NCBI GenBank assembly: GCA_013399015.1
Contig: VWZX01009068.1
Coordinates: 1,358,816 to 1,422,815 of the forward strand
Source of the DNA: Galbula dea
Lineage: Eukaryota; Chordata; Aves; Piciformes; Galbulidae
DNA length: 64,000 bases
Direction of reading: 5' to 3'
Position 1 is the first letter of the stretch, and each line of letters begins with the position of its first letter. A program made the translations under genes and the position numbers. Shown here piece after piece: positions 26,476 through 39,690 of the stretch. A model generated the notes under the pieces. The model did no database searches. It was not told where the DNA came from and saw nothing but the letters and a program-made list of their open reading frames with translations.

Positions 26476-26718
26476 TAAGCTAAACCAGGGTAGACTTAGG
26501 CTACATATAAGGAAGAAATTTTTGACCATGAAGGTGGTGAAACACTGTCACAAGTTGCCTAGGGAGATGGTAGATGCTCCATTCCTGGTTACATTCCAGG
26601 TCAGGTTTATCAGGGCTCCGAGCAACCTGATTAGTTGAAGATGTCCCTCATTGCAGGAGGGTTGAACTAGGTGACCTTTAAAAGTCCCTCTCAACACAGC
26701 CCATTCTATGATTCTAAG
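26476..26718 (+). mobile_element. CR1 3' end including last codons of ORF2
   Basis: The translated frame shows LRLHIRKKFLTMKVVKHCHK and LPREMVDAPFLVTFQ, the CR1 ORF2 C-terminal region, followed by the TTCTATGATTC tail. Confidence 0.92.
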
Positions 26719-29700
26719 ATATCTGACCTCGTTTGTTAGTAATTTGCTTGAAGCATTGTAGAAAGAGAGCAAAACCCCCGTTCTGACTTTGCCAGACAAG
26801 CACTACGTAAATGCTGTAAGACAAGAGGACACCACAAGGAGGACACAGGTGATACTCCTGGGAAGACTGACTGGGCTGTAATGGTCAGCCTGACACGTGA
26901 CAATCCTGAGCACCTGCTGCTTTAGTGGGACTAAATGGTTTGAGATTAAATCATTTTAAAAAATGGAGAACTGACAATCCTCTTTCTCATTCACCATGCA
27001 TAGTTTACTTACCTGGCTGATCCCACGGCAGAAAAAGGAGTGCATGTTAATAAATCCAACAACACAGTTCTGAAACTCTAATTAGTGTTTTCTTTCCTCC
27101 CTACAGAGATTCTTAACGTCATTTTCTTTCTGCTTAACTTCAGGGGACATTTGTTCTGGAAAAGAAAATGGTTAATGAACCACAGGAAAAACTCACTCAG
27201 CTCCTATTCTTTTACAAGGACTTTAGGCAAACATTCACTAAAAGAGCATGTCAAGAGACAGGGGTTACAGGAGTGGCATCTTCAGAGCAAACAGAGGATA
27301 TGTCTGTACCTAGGACTTGTGGGAATGTCAGAAAAAACAAGGAAAGCTGTGAAGCCAGCTCATTTACTAAAAAATGCAATTCTTGCAGCCATGAGTAAAC
27401 TGACCTTAGATCAGTGTCACAAGAGACACTGAACAGTACAATAAGGCTTCCCACAAGGGATTTTAAGATGCTTTAGGTTCTACACATGAGCTTCACACAC
27501 AGGTCAGTTCATCACCTGTGCCATCAGGGGGGCTGTGGGAGGGGGAAAGGAGAGATAAAGTATTCCTTCAGGACAAAAATAAACATGCAAAGCCATACCC
27601 TGATTTCATCCTGATTCTTTAATTCCCTTCATGTCCATAAAACTGAGGACAGAATGAGGCCATAATAAATAAATGAAGCATCCAAATGTTCAGCTTCTTA
27701 TGAGGTATATATGATTCTCTTAGGAGGGTTTTATAGGGAACCCAGTCACTACTGAAAGATTTATACCTGGATCCATTTCCAAATCAATTTTTCCTTGACA
27801 TGAGGCTTTTAAAAAGACTCTTGTGGGGATTAGATAGTTTGAGTTAGATGCCACTGTATTATCATTCTGTATACAAGAAGGTTTTGCTTTTAGCAATTTC
27901 TCAACAAAACTATTTTCAGGAGAGAGAGAGGGAGAAGCTGATCTAGAAAATAACACAAAAAAAGAAATTAATGAGACTGGATAGCAGAAAGCCAAAGGAA
28001 CATTAAGAAGCCCAGGTGTTTCCAGGTGATCCCCCTCACCTTGGTTCATAGGTGGCAGTGTGAGGCAGGACTGTTCCACTGCCAAGGGGCAGAGACCCAG
28101 TCCTGTCCACATGGACACCTGGAGCTTTTGATCCTAGCTGAATTATACAGTGTGTTATTCTTTCTCTCCTTTTTCTGTTCAGCTATGTAATGTCAGAAGT
28201 CCATCTGCAGGATATTAAAATAACCCAGGCACCAAGTCAAACAACATGACAAAATAAGGCCAACTGCAATTTTTTAGTGGTTTTGGTAGGACTGTGTAAT
28301 GAGGGTTTGGGTTGTTTTGTTGTGTTTTCCAAATCTCAGTAGCAGGAACATCTCTTCAGTCATTTGCATTCAAAACTTGAATGCATATAAAGTCTTTGGA
28401 ATCTTAATACTGATGCAAGTCATTATTGCCCTAACTATAGAAGTTTCAGGGTATGGAAACCAGCTGTACAATAGATAATTCACCAGACATACATGGAATT
28501 GAGAAAAAATAAACCTATTTGCTGTTGGTTTAATGCAGTGGTTTGGTTCTTGTCACAGAACACTCTGTCCCACTAGGATCAACTGCCTAGAAAGAAACCA
28601 TTTAGCCCAAGGAGAAACAATACAGCAGTTAGCAACACTCAGGTAGCAGTGGCAGGGTCTGCCTTGCAAAGTTCAGGACAAACAGTTCTAGTGTGGGAGC
28701 CAAAGGATTAAGAAAGATTTGGGAATTTAATCTAAGAACAATACTTTTCAACCACTGCAAAAAGCCCAAAGGTCAAGTAAGGGGCGGAGTCTCTCTCACT
28801 AATGCATTTTTAAGTTACTTCATTTTAAGAGCAACACAGCTCTGGGTGCTGAACCTTATGAAAACCACACACCCAGGGACAAAACAAATTCTAGGGAAAG
28901 CATTTTTTTATTCTCTTACTTATAGTTGGGCTTCAATCCTGTTTGAAAGCAGATATTCCTGATACTAAACATAGGACTTTCTGCTTAGTATCCCTCTGCA
29001 GAGGACTTGACCTTCTGCTGGTAAAAAGCCCAAAGGAAAATCACGTTAATATTTACCTACCCAGGAGCTCCAGCCACAGCAGAAGACAAAAACACTGTCT
29101 GCTAACATTTTCCCTTTTGCAGATGTTTAGAAGAAAGGGAGATTCACTGCATGCACAAAATGCAACTTCTTTTGGTACTTCCTTAAAACTAATGGGAAAA
29201 CAATTCTCTTTTCTTTTTTTGATACTGGCTGGGCAGCTGAGGGACCTGGCTGGGTGTTGTGCTTGGATAGCTGCACCTTCCTCTGGGTCATCACTGAAAT
29301 CACTCAATCTTTACCAGTTTTTTTTCTCTGTAGGAGAAGTCATTGCTAATGCTTTGTTTACTTTCATCAGCAGCCAGAAATGTGCAGTGCAAATAAATCA
29401 TCAACCCCTTAACTGTCAGGATTTACTAGTACTAAGAGCAGCAAAACCACTTCAGATATGCAGGTTTTTCAAGGTATAGTGTTTCCATGCCAGAGCCTAG
29501 GTTTGCTATTACACCACAGAATAAAAACTGGCTGTGCTCTAGGCAATGGCACTTAGAAACATCAGGATGCAGCTGTTACCTGCACCAACCCACTCGTGTC
29601 TCCTGGACCTAGCTGTTAGGTCACTGTCTCCTGTTCTTAGCCTCACTGAAACAACGTTGCAGTTTGAAATCATCTAGTGGCATCATCACCTCCTATCACT

Positions 29701-32239
29701 GGAAGTCAAGAACATGCAAACAAATCTATCTATGCCCCCCATCTCCCTGAGATCAAAATAGGGACCCAAGCCTGAAGCTAAATGCTGCCCTCACCAGTAT
29801 CCAGCTTCCAGCAGCCAAGGGTGCTGATTCTTCTAAAAACAGTCTAGTTTGTGGTTTTCTACACTTTAATTTACAGTTTGTAAGCACAAATAGCCCCAGA
29901 ATCTCAGCCCTGGCAGAATCACCAGGAGAAGCTGGACCGTTGCACTCCTTTCCTTTGTAAAGAGCACAGAGAGCATCAGAGGTGAGGGTTCTCTCTGGAG
30001 GGGTTAGCCACACTTGTGCTTTAAGCTGCTTTATTTTTTCACTGAAGCCTGTGCTCTTCCACTAACAGCTATGGCTGCCAAGGAACTAGAAATGGGCTTA
30101 CTGGGACCTCTGGTGTAACTCCAGAGAGCAGAGGAAAGGACCATCTGGGAGGGAAAGGTGAATGCTGGTGATGTCATCTCACTTGTTTATTTTCTGTGCA
30201 ATCCTCACTCTGCTTTCAGCAAACATTTTATATTCTGGTCTCTGCTTCTGAAGTATCATGTAAACTTTTGTGGTATTGCTATTAGTATAACTAATTCTTT
30301 TTCTCTCCAGTATTAGTAGTGCCAAATGAAAATTAATAAGCACAAAAACACTGCCCCCTTCTTCCCTAAGCAGTGCCATGGCTTGGTGTCTCTAAAGAGC
30401 CTGACATTATTATGGTGCTTCACAAACAGAGGGTCAAACATCAGCTTGGCACCAATCAAGGTCACAACTTCAACAACAGAAACACTTTAGGGGGAAGTCC
30501 TCAAGGATGGACACTGAACTATTATCTGCAGCCTGCCAGCCCCAGACTGATCCTTTCAGGTTCACCACAACTTGGATTTTTCCAGGACTGAAGACCTGCG
30601 GTTATCTTTATCCAAATACTTACCCACCACCAGCACTTTGCTGTGTGCTCTGAAGTGAGTCTGGCTCTGTCACCTGCCAGGGCTTACTGGAGCTTACTTG
30701 TTTTACTCAGTAAATTTGGCCAGAAATGCTTCAGCAACTCCAGGTCTTAAGGAAAAACCTGACATTTGATGGGCTTTTGTAGCAGTTCACTGGGCTGCAA
30801 CCAGAGCAGCCATACATGTCCCACTGCCTTTCTCTCTCCTGGCTACATGGCAGCTGAGGACAATGATCTGGTTTATTAAAAACACAGGTGCCAGACCTGG
30901 AGCTGTCCCACAGTGCTGGGAAATGTTCACATCTTGGAGACTTGCTCTTCCAGATGAGCAGGTTACCCTGCTAGTCATGAGGAATGGAGCAGATCTGAGG
31001 ATAGGAGGGGTTCACAAGAGGAAAACTGCAGTTTGGGCAAACTCTGCTCTCCATAGGGTTCTCCTGGTGTTGGAGCAGGGTACAGGATCTTCAGGAGGTC
31101 TATGCCATCCAGGAGGATTTCTCTTACACCTAAAGAAAAAGATATTTTATTCAAATTGGAGGTTTTCTGTGCTGAAGTCACCTTTGTCCTTGCAAAAATA
31201 ACTTGCAACAGGAAAAGCACCCAGCTTCTTTGGAAGTGAAGATTTGTCCTTGAGGTGTTTTTTTTTTTCTTTTCTTGAAATCTTGCTGGCTCAGCAATGC
31301 TGCTATGCAAAGCTCTGCAGGATCAAGCTAATGTTCTACTGAAATTCTTTGCTGCAGGATTAGTTCCTAAAATTGAACCTCTACAAAACGTAGACGAATC
31401 TAAATGAAATACACAGAGGCTAATCCTCATTTCACACACTTGCAGTTAAATTTGGAGCACCAACAATGTAAGCAGCCCAATTCCAGCACTTGAGACCTTG
31501 TGGTCTCTGTAAGATCCCTCTGGCTCTATATTCTTAAAAGTTGGAGAAACATCTTCATATATTACATCACACACACAAACACCCCCACAAAATCAGCTTT
31601 CATTAAACATAGCAATTCTTAACATTGTTTAATATCTTTTTTTCTCTTCATGCCTAAAGTTGCCTTGGCACTGGTGAAAATCTGCAGAATTAATGACATT
31701 CAAATCTCTCTTTTAAAGCAATTTCTTCTGTTCATATATTCTGGGAAACCTTTCAAACTCAGTGGCAGCAGAGAAAAGCAAGGCTTGGCTGACCACCCCT
31801 GCTCCTCCAAGGCAACTATTGTCACTGCATGACTAAAATGATGTTTTGTTTGGGGTTTTTTTTTCTGCAGCCTCACCGTTGAGCAAGAGTGCAGCTTGCT
31901 CATGAGGGCTTCTGATCACGGAGTGGTCATATACAAATATATATGGTCATTTTTAACAGTGGTTTTCCTGTGTACTGCATTAAGCACAAGCACCACTAGA
32001 TGTCATGACTGCTTCACTGTTGGACTTTCTTCCAGGGCTGTTTTACCGAAAAGCTTGAAGAAAAGGAGGTTTAGCTAAAGAGCAAAAAACAAGGACCCTG
32101 CAACCATGCAAACCCAAGTTTTTGCCCACAGGACACACCTTTCTCGAGCAAAGAATTCATGCACTTCTGAAATCCGCTGCTTTCAGGCACAAAAAGACTC
32201 TGCAGCTTGTTCAGGATGAAGGAAACTGCACTGCGTGGG

Positions 32240-32355
32240 ACTTAGAGCAACCTGGTCTAGTGGAAGGTGTCCCTGCCATGGCAGGGAGGTTGGAACTAGA
32301 TAGTCTTTGAGGTCCCTTCCAACCCAAACCATTCTATGATTCTGTGATTCTATGA
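32240..32355 (+). mobile_element. CR1 3' end with three tail octamers
   Basis: CAACCTGGTCTAGTGGAAGG, GGTCCCTTCCAACCCAAACC and three ATTCTATG/ATTCTGTG repeats mark the 3' end. It is well preserved. Confidence 0.95.
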
Positions 32356-33716
32356 AACCTGCAGGAAGACCCCGACTCTTTCAAGCTACAGCAGAAAACC
32401 AAGGAGGAGAAGAGGTTTCAAGAGGCACACAGACAACTTTGGTGAAGGCAGGAAAGCAAAGTGACCACATGGATATTATTTTCTCCTTTATTCTGATAAT
32501 TTCGTTGTTGGAAATAACTTTTCTGTACTTTCTGCAGAGTTAGCTTATGGCATTTGCATTGTTGCTGTGGATGTTGTCACTTGCTGCCCCTGGAACCTGT
32601 GAACACGTGCCTCCTCCAACCAAAATTCTTAAGAAATAACAGTAACATCAACTGAACACAATTATGCCAGACTCGAGGCGTTTTCTGTCAAAAGGAGACA
32701 ATTGTAGTGCCAAATTGCTGCAGAGTTTGGCCGTAGCTCTGCCCTATTTAGCAGCTTGTGTCAGAAGCAAAAGATTGCAACACAAAAGAGCAAGCACTGT
32801 TACTTTAGCCCACATGAAGGTCAGGAGAAGAATATTCTTTCTCCCTTGCCAGGGTAATCTGACTTCTGTCTCCTCTGGTGTCATCTGTAAGAACCTCTTC
32901 ATCCTCAGGACTTAGCACAAGAGAAAAATACATCTTTTTCAGAGGGAGGTTCAAACTAATTATCTCTCACAGGCCTTCAGAGAATTTTGCTTCCTCCTAA
33001 ACCCACTGTAGTTAGTGCACCAGCCTGTGTCATCATTATGCACAGGAAAATAATAAGAAGGCTGAAGATAATTAATTCATTTATTCACTCTGTTGTGACC
33101 AGTAATTGCTCCTGTGGCTTCCTTTTCCACTCCAGTGACAACACTTATTCTAGACAAAACTGAAGTGAATTCCTGTGAAATTGCTATTAAAGCACTCCCT
33201 GAAGGGAGGGGAGAAAAAAGACAAAACCAATAAAAAAGTCAGCAGAAAAAAAGAAGACAAAAGAGATTGTCAGAACAAAAAGCAGTGGACATGTTCTTTG
33301 GGGAAGTTCTTGCTGTGTGGAATTTGTACAAGGTACAGCAGCCTTGCACAGTGTTGACTTTTTGTCATTCCCACAGCATCACATCTGCATCCTCAACCAA
33401 CACCAACCAGGTCCTCACCTCCCTGCCCAGCACCACTACATGTGTGGCTTCACAACACTAAGTGGCTGCTCTTTATTGAATTCATTTGAGAGCTTCTGGT
33501 GCTGAGGAGTGTTAATTCCTGTTGCTATTTGCACACAGGGCAGGGAAGCTCCCACATGTCCAGCAGGGTAACTTGCAGGTATCTCTCCTCCAGCTCAGTG
33601 CTGACAAATTCTCGTGCAAACCAGAGGTGCACAGCTCACACCTGCACAGTGGCACACTACCACTCATATAGACCTGCTTTAAGCTTTCCATGTTGCTTCT
33701 CACACTGGCTATCAGC

Positions 33717-34100
33717 ATCCAAGACATGGACCTGTTGGAGCAGGTCCAGAGGAGGCCACAAAAAATGATTCAAGGGCTGGAACACCTCTGCTGTGAGCAC
33801 AGGCTGAGAGAGTTGTGGGGTTTCAGTCTGGAGAAGAGAAGGCTCAGGGAGACCTTAGTGCAGCCTTGCTGTACTTAAAGGGCCCTAAAAGAAAGATGAG
33901 GACAGACTTGTTAGCAGGGCCTGTTGTGACAGGGCAAGGGGTGTTGGTTTGAAACTAAAAGAGGGGAAATTTAGAGTAGATATAAGACAGAATTTTCTTT
34001 ACACTTAAGGTAGTGAAACACTGGCCCAGGTTGCCCAGAGAGGTATTAGATGCCCCATCTCTGGAAACATTCAAATTGCCTGGGGCATGGCAGGATGGAG
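33717..34100 (+). mobile_element. CR1 fragment with reverse transcriptase C-terminus
   Basis: One frame reads QDMDLLEQVQRRPQKMIQGL and then ELWGFSLEKRRLRE, the conserved CR1 ORF2 end. Stops and indels show that it is dead. It lacks the usual terminal octamers, so it is cut at both ends. Confidence 0.92.
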
Positions 34101-37100
34101 CTGTGTAAGAGATACACTAGCTGATCATCTTCAAGACACCAAAGGTTCATTGTGTATTCTGCCTCCACTGCATGGGCAGACCTCCCCAAGCATTGCATAT
34201 ATTTGTCTAGAGAGTCCCTGCCCATTTCCAGGGAAACAGGATGGTTTCAAACCATCTGTTTGTCAGCAGGGGTGACAACTAGCATTGCCAGGTGAAAACT
34301 GAGAGGCCTCAGCTCTTTTGTTTTCTTGGAACTGAATTGCAAAAAAACAGTCCCATGGCTGGTCAGGTTTGGTCATGCCCCAGCAATGCTCTTTAGCAAC
34401 CTGGCTGCTGGCATCTTAGTGCATTAAATCAGACCTTCACAGGTGGTAAAGGCGATGCCAGGATTGATACAGTGTCAAGCGCTGGGTACAGGGAGTGGCT
34501 GGCTGCCTGGTAAGCAACCCCATCACTAGTGCAGCCATATTTCACCATCCATCTGGTGGGAAGGTAAAGAACATTAACTGGAGTGTGTTGCCCTCTGTTT
34601 TACCCTGCAAAACTCAGCTGTCACATTTCTGCTGTGCCCTGGCTGGCTCCCAGAAAACACACCCTGCTCCCACCCAGGCTTTGTGGGACCTTTCAGCTCA
34701 TGACTCTTCCACGTCCTCCCCCTGTGTACACCTCACCGTAGAACAAGCCCAGTAAATGTGTCACATAAGGACTTTTTCTATGAATTGCATAGATTTTTAA
34801 ACTTCATTTCACTCAAAATTTCAAACTATCTTCCTTCTCCATCTTTGGATCCATCTGCAGCTAACACTCATTTCATGGTCACTAGCTTTGCCCTTTTTAC
34901 TGGGGTTGGTCCTGCTTTGCAGAGAGGTGAGGCTCATCATCCTCTGACCAGTACAAGCCTTTTGTTAGACAACACTTTCCTAGTAAGAAAGCAACAGCTT
35001 GGACTGACATGAAGAACTCATATATTCTGGAGCAGATACAGAAAAAAAAATATCTGAGTCCTCCCTTGAATATTCAGAATTTGGGAAAATTTAGTATCCA
35101 TGCTTTGCACTTTGATCCACCTCTACTAAAATTGCAGTTTCTGCTTTAAGTACAGCAGTATTGTTATCATGATTCTCTGATGCTGAGAGATTGGGAGGCA
35201 GGAAGGGGTGGGGGGGCTGCATTTATCTGTGGTAGGCACTCCCAGGAGGTGATGGGCCCTGCCTAAAAGAGATGAGGTGAATCCATCTGGCTCTTCCCAT
35301 AGGGCTCCACATTTGCTCAAGCTAACTGCTCATGTAGCTTTTGAGTGGGAAGTTGTGTGAGACAAATCCTATTACTGATGCAGTAAAACAAGGAGTAGGT
35401 TTCTCCTGGTCCTGCTAGAGCTGTCTGTTTGATCAGCAAAATGGGTGCCAAGAGAGATCAATAGACAGGATAAATGTATTATAGCAGACAATATTTGTCT
35501 GTGCTTGGGCAGCCATCTGGCTAAAGAGCAATATTGATTCTGTAAATAATGACATCCCTAAAATACCTAACTTACTCCTCAAGCAGTAAATACAAGCTTT
35601 AGGGCATGAGTTTCTCTGCTGAATTATTCTTAGGAAAGGCAGGCATTCACACACTACTGCACAATGTGGGCTCTCCCTCATGCTGGTTGTATCATATATT
35701 TCTCTTAAATTAGGTTAAATGAAGACTACAAAGGTATAAGGTTTCTTTTCTCTCTCATTTATTATTAAATATTGAGTTTGGAACTTTTGAGTATTTTTAA
35801 TCAAGAAATGTTTACGTTTTCCAAGTGATCATTAACCAAACAAAGCTTATTTGTTCCTTTGTAACCAAAACATTCCTGATCTGAATGATTGCAATAAGCT
35901 ACAATAATTCACACTAAACACCTAGTGACTGCACCACTTTTATGTAGCCAAGTGTAAAAGCTGTGTTAGAAGACAAAATGCATATGGAAATGGCATATGA
36001 TCCTCCATGTGAAATGCTGCCTGCCTGGATGCTTAGAAACATGTCTATCTGACTTCCAGGAAAGAAACATCATACCTTTTCTGTTTTAAAGGATCCAAAA
36101 CTAATCCAGTTGAAAAACAGCAAAGGGAAGAGATTTCTCAGGCAGGATACATTAAAAATACCAAACCTGTGAATAATGTTTTGATATGATTTTGACTAAC
36201 ATGTGGGAAAACGTTGCTGGCACCTCCAGCTGTGCATGCTGCAAGCAGAGATTTTCCTGATGATTCTCCTCCAACTAAGAGCCTTCCATCTGCTGTAATT
36301 ATGTCAGATCATAAATCCCATTGTGCAGTGACAATAAAAACCTAACAGACAGCAACACTTACTTTACCATGTGGAACAAGGTGATTCACTTTAACTAAAC
36401 ATTTAATTTCTTTTTACTTAGTTTAATTCAACTTAATTATTTAACCTATTAACCAAAGGTTAATTAATCTGAATCTGAAGCACTCTCTTACTATATTTAT
36501 ATTGCTTATTTTTTTGCAATGGGACTAGTGTTTCATTACCTCTCTTGCTCATTAATTTTAGTGCTGCTGTTGCTCTTTCTTGAATCATTTGTTTTCTCCA
36601 GGGCCAAGTTAATCCATAATTCAGCACTAATGGTAAATCAGTGGTGCATTACCCATGGCCCGAAAGGGAACACCAGGGTTTGCCTGCAGGGCTGGATTGG
36701 ATCATCTCACTGTGGTTTGCATTGGGTAACGCACCCTAAAGAGCCACCTCCATCCTGCCTTAGGCTTGAAAAGGACACCTCCTTCCACCTGCTTTTGGTA
36801 TTTTTTCTTCCCAAAGCCACTTGCTAAAAATATGTCCCTGCTCTTTTTCCCAAGCTGCAAGGGAGCAGGCTGGGATAGAGGTGGCAGCCCCATCTCTAAA
36901 GGCTCCTTCAGGCTCTTTAGACCTTGAAAAATACAAGTCCAAAGCAATTGCCAAAGCATAAACCACCTAGGGTGTTATAATCAAGTTCAACAAACTTAAG
37001 CCCAAGAGCTGTTTGGATCAGTCCACTGGTATGGTCATAGCTGGGAAGTTGTGGATAGCTGTAGTGCCTGCCCTTATCTGAAGGTGTACCACAGCACACT

Positions 37101-39228
37101 CTCTATAAACTGTTCTCTCTCCAAAAACCATCCATACTGATAATGGTGATAGTCTGGAAAAGCATGGACCAGGGACTAGAAATACCTCTTCTGCCTCTAC
37201 ACTTAATTTTCATCAAACATGCTCACGACTAGGCAGGTAAGCATTAGCATAAGCAGGCTGTGTTGGTGACAGGGCAGTGCCATGGCACACCAAAAGCACT
37301 TCAGGAGGCAATGGACTCCCTGCACTACATCTAAACATGCCCCACACATGCTAGCAGATAAAAATGTGGATGGTCATGCCAGCCTGGGGAGCCTGGCAGC
37401 CTCCATGGGAAAGGACCAGGCCATTCATAAGATCCCCTTAACTCAAAAATCCATCTACTGACTGCAAATCTGAGCTGGGGGAGTTTGCACAAAGGAAATC
37501 TACACAAAGCCTCCAAAACTGGTTCAGACAACAAATGTTCTCTAGAACTTCAGGGATCTTAATTCCACCTCTGTAGAACAGTGAACTCTGTAGCCATAAC
37601 CCACAGCCCAAGACCCACTCAAAGTCCCACCCCAACAGCGACATCTGTTGGAAAAGCACCTACCAGCACCACCTGCATCACGAGCCCCTAGAAAAGCTGA
37701 AGAATCAGACCTGCCACCTTCGGGCTTAGATTTAACAAGCCCCTGCTCAGCACAAAGCTGAATGAGATCACATCTGGTCCAGGGCCAGAAAGTAATGGTG
37801 CAGTAATGGTTTTATTGGCTTTCTGAGAAGGAGCTGTTTGATTTCAGAAAGAGCGAGGAGAGTCAACAGCAACATTTGCTCCTGCTAATCTCATTTCCAG
37901 AAGCATGCTGAGTGAGAAGGCACTTGGGCACAAAGCTTTGCTCGATTGCTCTCTGTTCATCTAGGATTACATTAGGAGCCCAAGATGCATCCAAAAGCAG
38001 CCCATGGCAAGAACTGGAGCTTTGCAAAGGGCTTCTGCAGCATCAGGTTTGCGGGAAGAAATATTCCAGCGTTTCCAGCCAGTTGTTGCCTGGATGGCAG
38101 CCAGTTTGCTTCAAACAAGTGCTTCAGAATTAACAGAATAGATGTACAGGAAGGAGAAGATTAAAAGACTGTAAAAATAGCTCCTTTTTGTAGAAACAGG
38201 AGCTGTATTTAGATGCACAGGTTTTACACATGCAAATTTAAGACATGCAAATTTAAGCGAGTATCTAGGCAGGCACTGCAGCTGACAAGAGATGATTAGA
38301 TAACCTGGTTAATTTAAAACAATGCATTTAACTGAAGCAAAATTAAATCAAATGCAGAAGGGTGAATTTGGCCTCGAGGAAGGGCCCTTGTAAGGGGGAA
38401 ACTACAGCAGAAGTTAGTCTGGTGATGACCTGCCCCACTGTCCACAAAATAGTTACTTTAAGAATCAAATTACCACCAAATCTTTAATAACAGCTCTTTA
38501 TTTTAGTGAATACTAAACATGAAGAGAGGGCTTGCATTTTGACATCAGAACCATGCAAAGCACCTATACACCAAGAACAAGATATTGAACAAGGGTCTCT
38601 TTCCTGCTACATGTGGAGAACTTAGGCAGGAAGACTCTTTTCCTGGGCGTTCTGCTCTATCCTTCCACAAATCAACCAGCTGTGAGGGGTGATCATTAAC
38701 CTTCATTCCACATGAAATAATTTGCCACTGAACAGTATTCCACACTGCCCTAAGCTGCTCTGTAAACTTCATTAAGGACCTAGTTCTGCTCTTGGTTTAC
38801 TAGGACAAAGTCCCAAACGTTTCCAGCCACAGGAGCAGACTTTAATCAGAGGTACTGAAGTAATGGAGAGCAGAATTTGGCTCAAAGGATGAATGTCTCC
38901 TCCATACAGAGGCCCAGAAAAGGCCCTTATTAATGTCCCAGACAGAGAGATGTCAAGATCACCATAGGCTCAGAGAATTGTCATGTGCACAGAGGACAAC
39001 TAGACATCCTGAACTATTTTAAAAAACAGTGGTATAGAAAAATAAAAGGCATAAAACACTGAACCAAAAAGGTTCCAAATAAGGCATCAGCAGGTCCCGA
39101 CTGGATGCGCTCCCGGTATGTGCATCACCCTCCCAGCCAGGGTGGTTAGGGACGATACATGAGGATTGTATTTCTGACCTCAACCACTAAGCACTATGAG
39201 CAACCAGAAGGGTTCAAGTTCTGTTTGA

Positions 39229-39290
39229 AAAACCAACAAACAAACAAACAAAAAAAAACCAAAACCAAAACAAACTCAAATCACAAAACA
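39229..39290 (+). repeat. CAAA-rich simple repeat
   Basis: Repeated CAAA and CCAAAA units lie in the likely RPIA 3' UTR (T-rich in the RNA sense). It is probably a microsatellite. Confidence 0.85.
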
Positions 39291-39396
39291 AGGAGTATTC
39301 TTTTTGGTAAGTATTTCTTAGAAAAGAAAATAAAAACATTAAAGCAATTTGTTTAAATGATTCTTTAAAAAAAGACAACATTCCTGTAAAGTAAAA

Positions 39397-39411
39397 ATAT
39401 ATATATATATA
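39397..39411. repeat. AT dinucleotide run
   Basis: Seven AT units in the likely RPIA 3' UTR form a short microsatellite. Confidence 0.9.
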
Positions 39412-39592
39412 GAAATAGAGTATCATTTTTGTTGGGTTTCTCTTAAAAAAGACATTCAGCATCACGTCAGCGGATTCTGATCAGCTTCCATCCGTCTTCT
39501 GCTGCTTGTTAAGGCAAAACGTCAGGTTGGCACCGTTACAACAGCCGAGTCCAACTGGCCAAAGGTGAAGCAGAGCAGGCACCGTGCTGGCA

Positions 39593-39690
39593 TCAGCGAG
39601 GCTGCTTCTCCCGCACACTGACCGAGCCGTCCTCCATGCCAAAGTACACCACCTCTGCCATGTTGATGAAGAGTCCTGTCTCCACCACAC
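39593..39690 (-). CDS. RPIA: RPIA coding exon 9 and stop
   Basis: It encodes [20 protein letters not shown], then [12 protein letters not shown] and TGA. The acceptor is TTCCCCAG. Confidence 0.97.

Larger units (their letters stand above)
26276..38496. other. Intergenic interval between SUCLG1 and RPIA
   Basis: About 12 kb lies between the SUCLG1 promoter and the RPIA 3' end. Three CR1 copies are visible, including one with reverse transcriptase C-terminal coding sequence. No other gene is supported. Confidence 0.7.
38497..39592 (-). other. RPIA: Probable RPIA 3' UTR with poly(A) signal
   Basis: The minus strand has AATAAA at 38502-38497, the first canonical signal I see after the stop, giving a 3' UTR of about 1.1 kb. 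The interval contains a CAAA-rich stretch (about 39229-39290) and an AT dinucleotide run (39397-39411). A variant ATTAAA signal at 38841-38846 could be used instead. Confidence 0.5.

Noticed and set aside
28943..29479. A 178-codon open frame on the plus strand in the SUCLG1-RPIA interval
   Set aside because: It begins at TTG rather than ATG, has no recognisable domain, and its composition is like the surrounding intergenic sequence.
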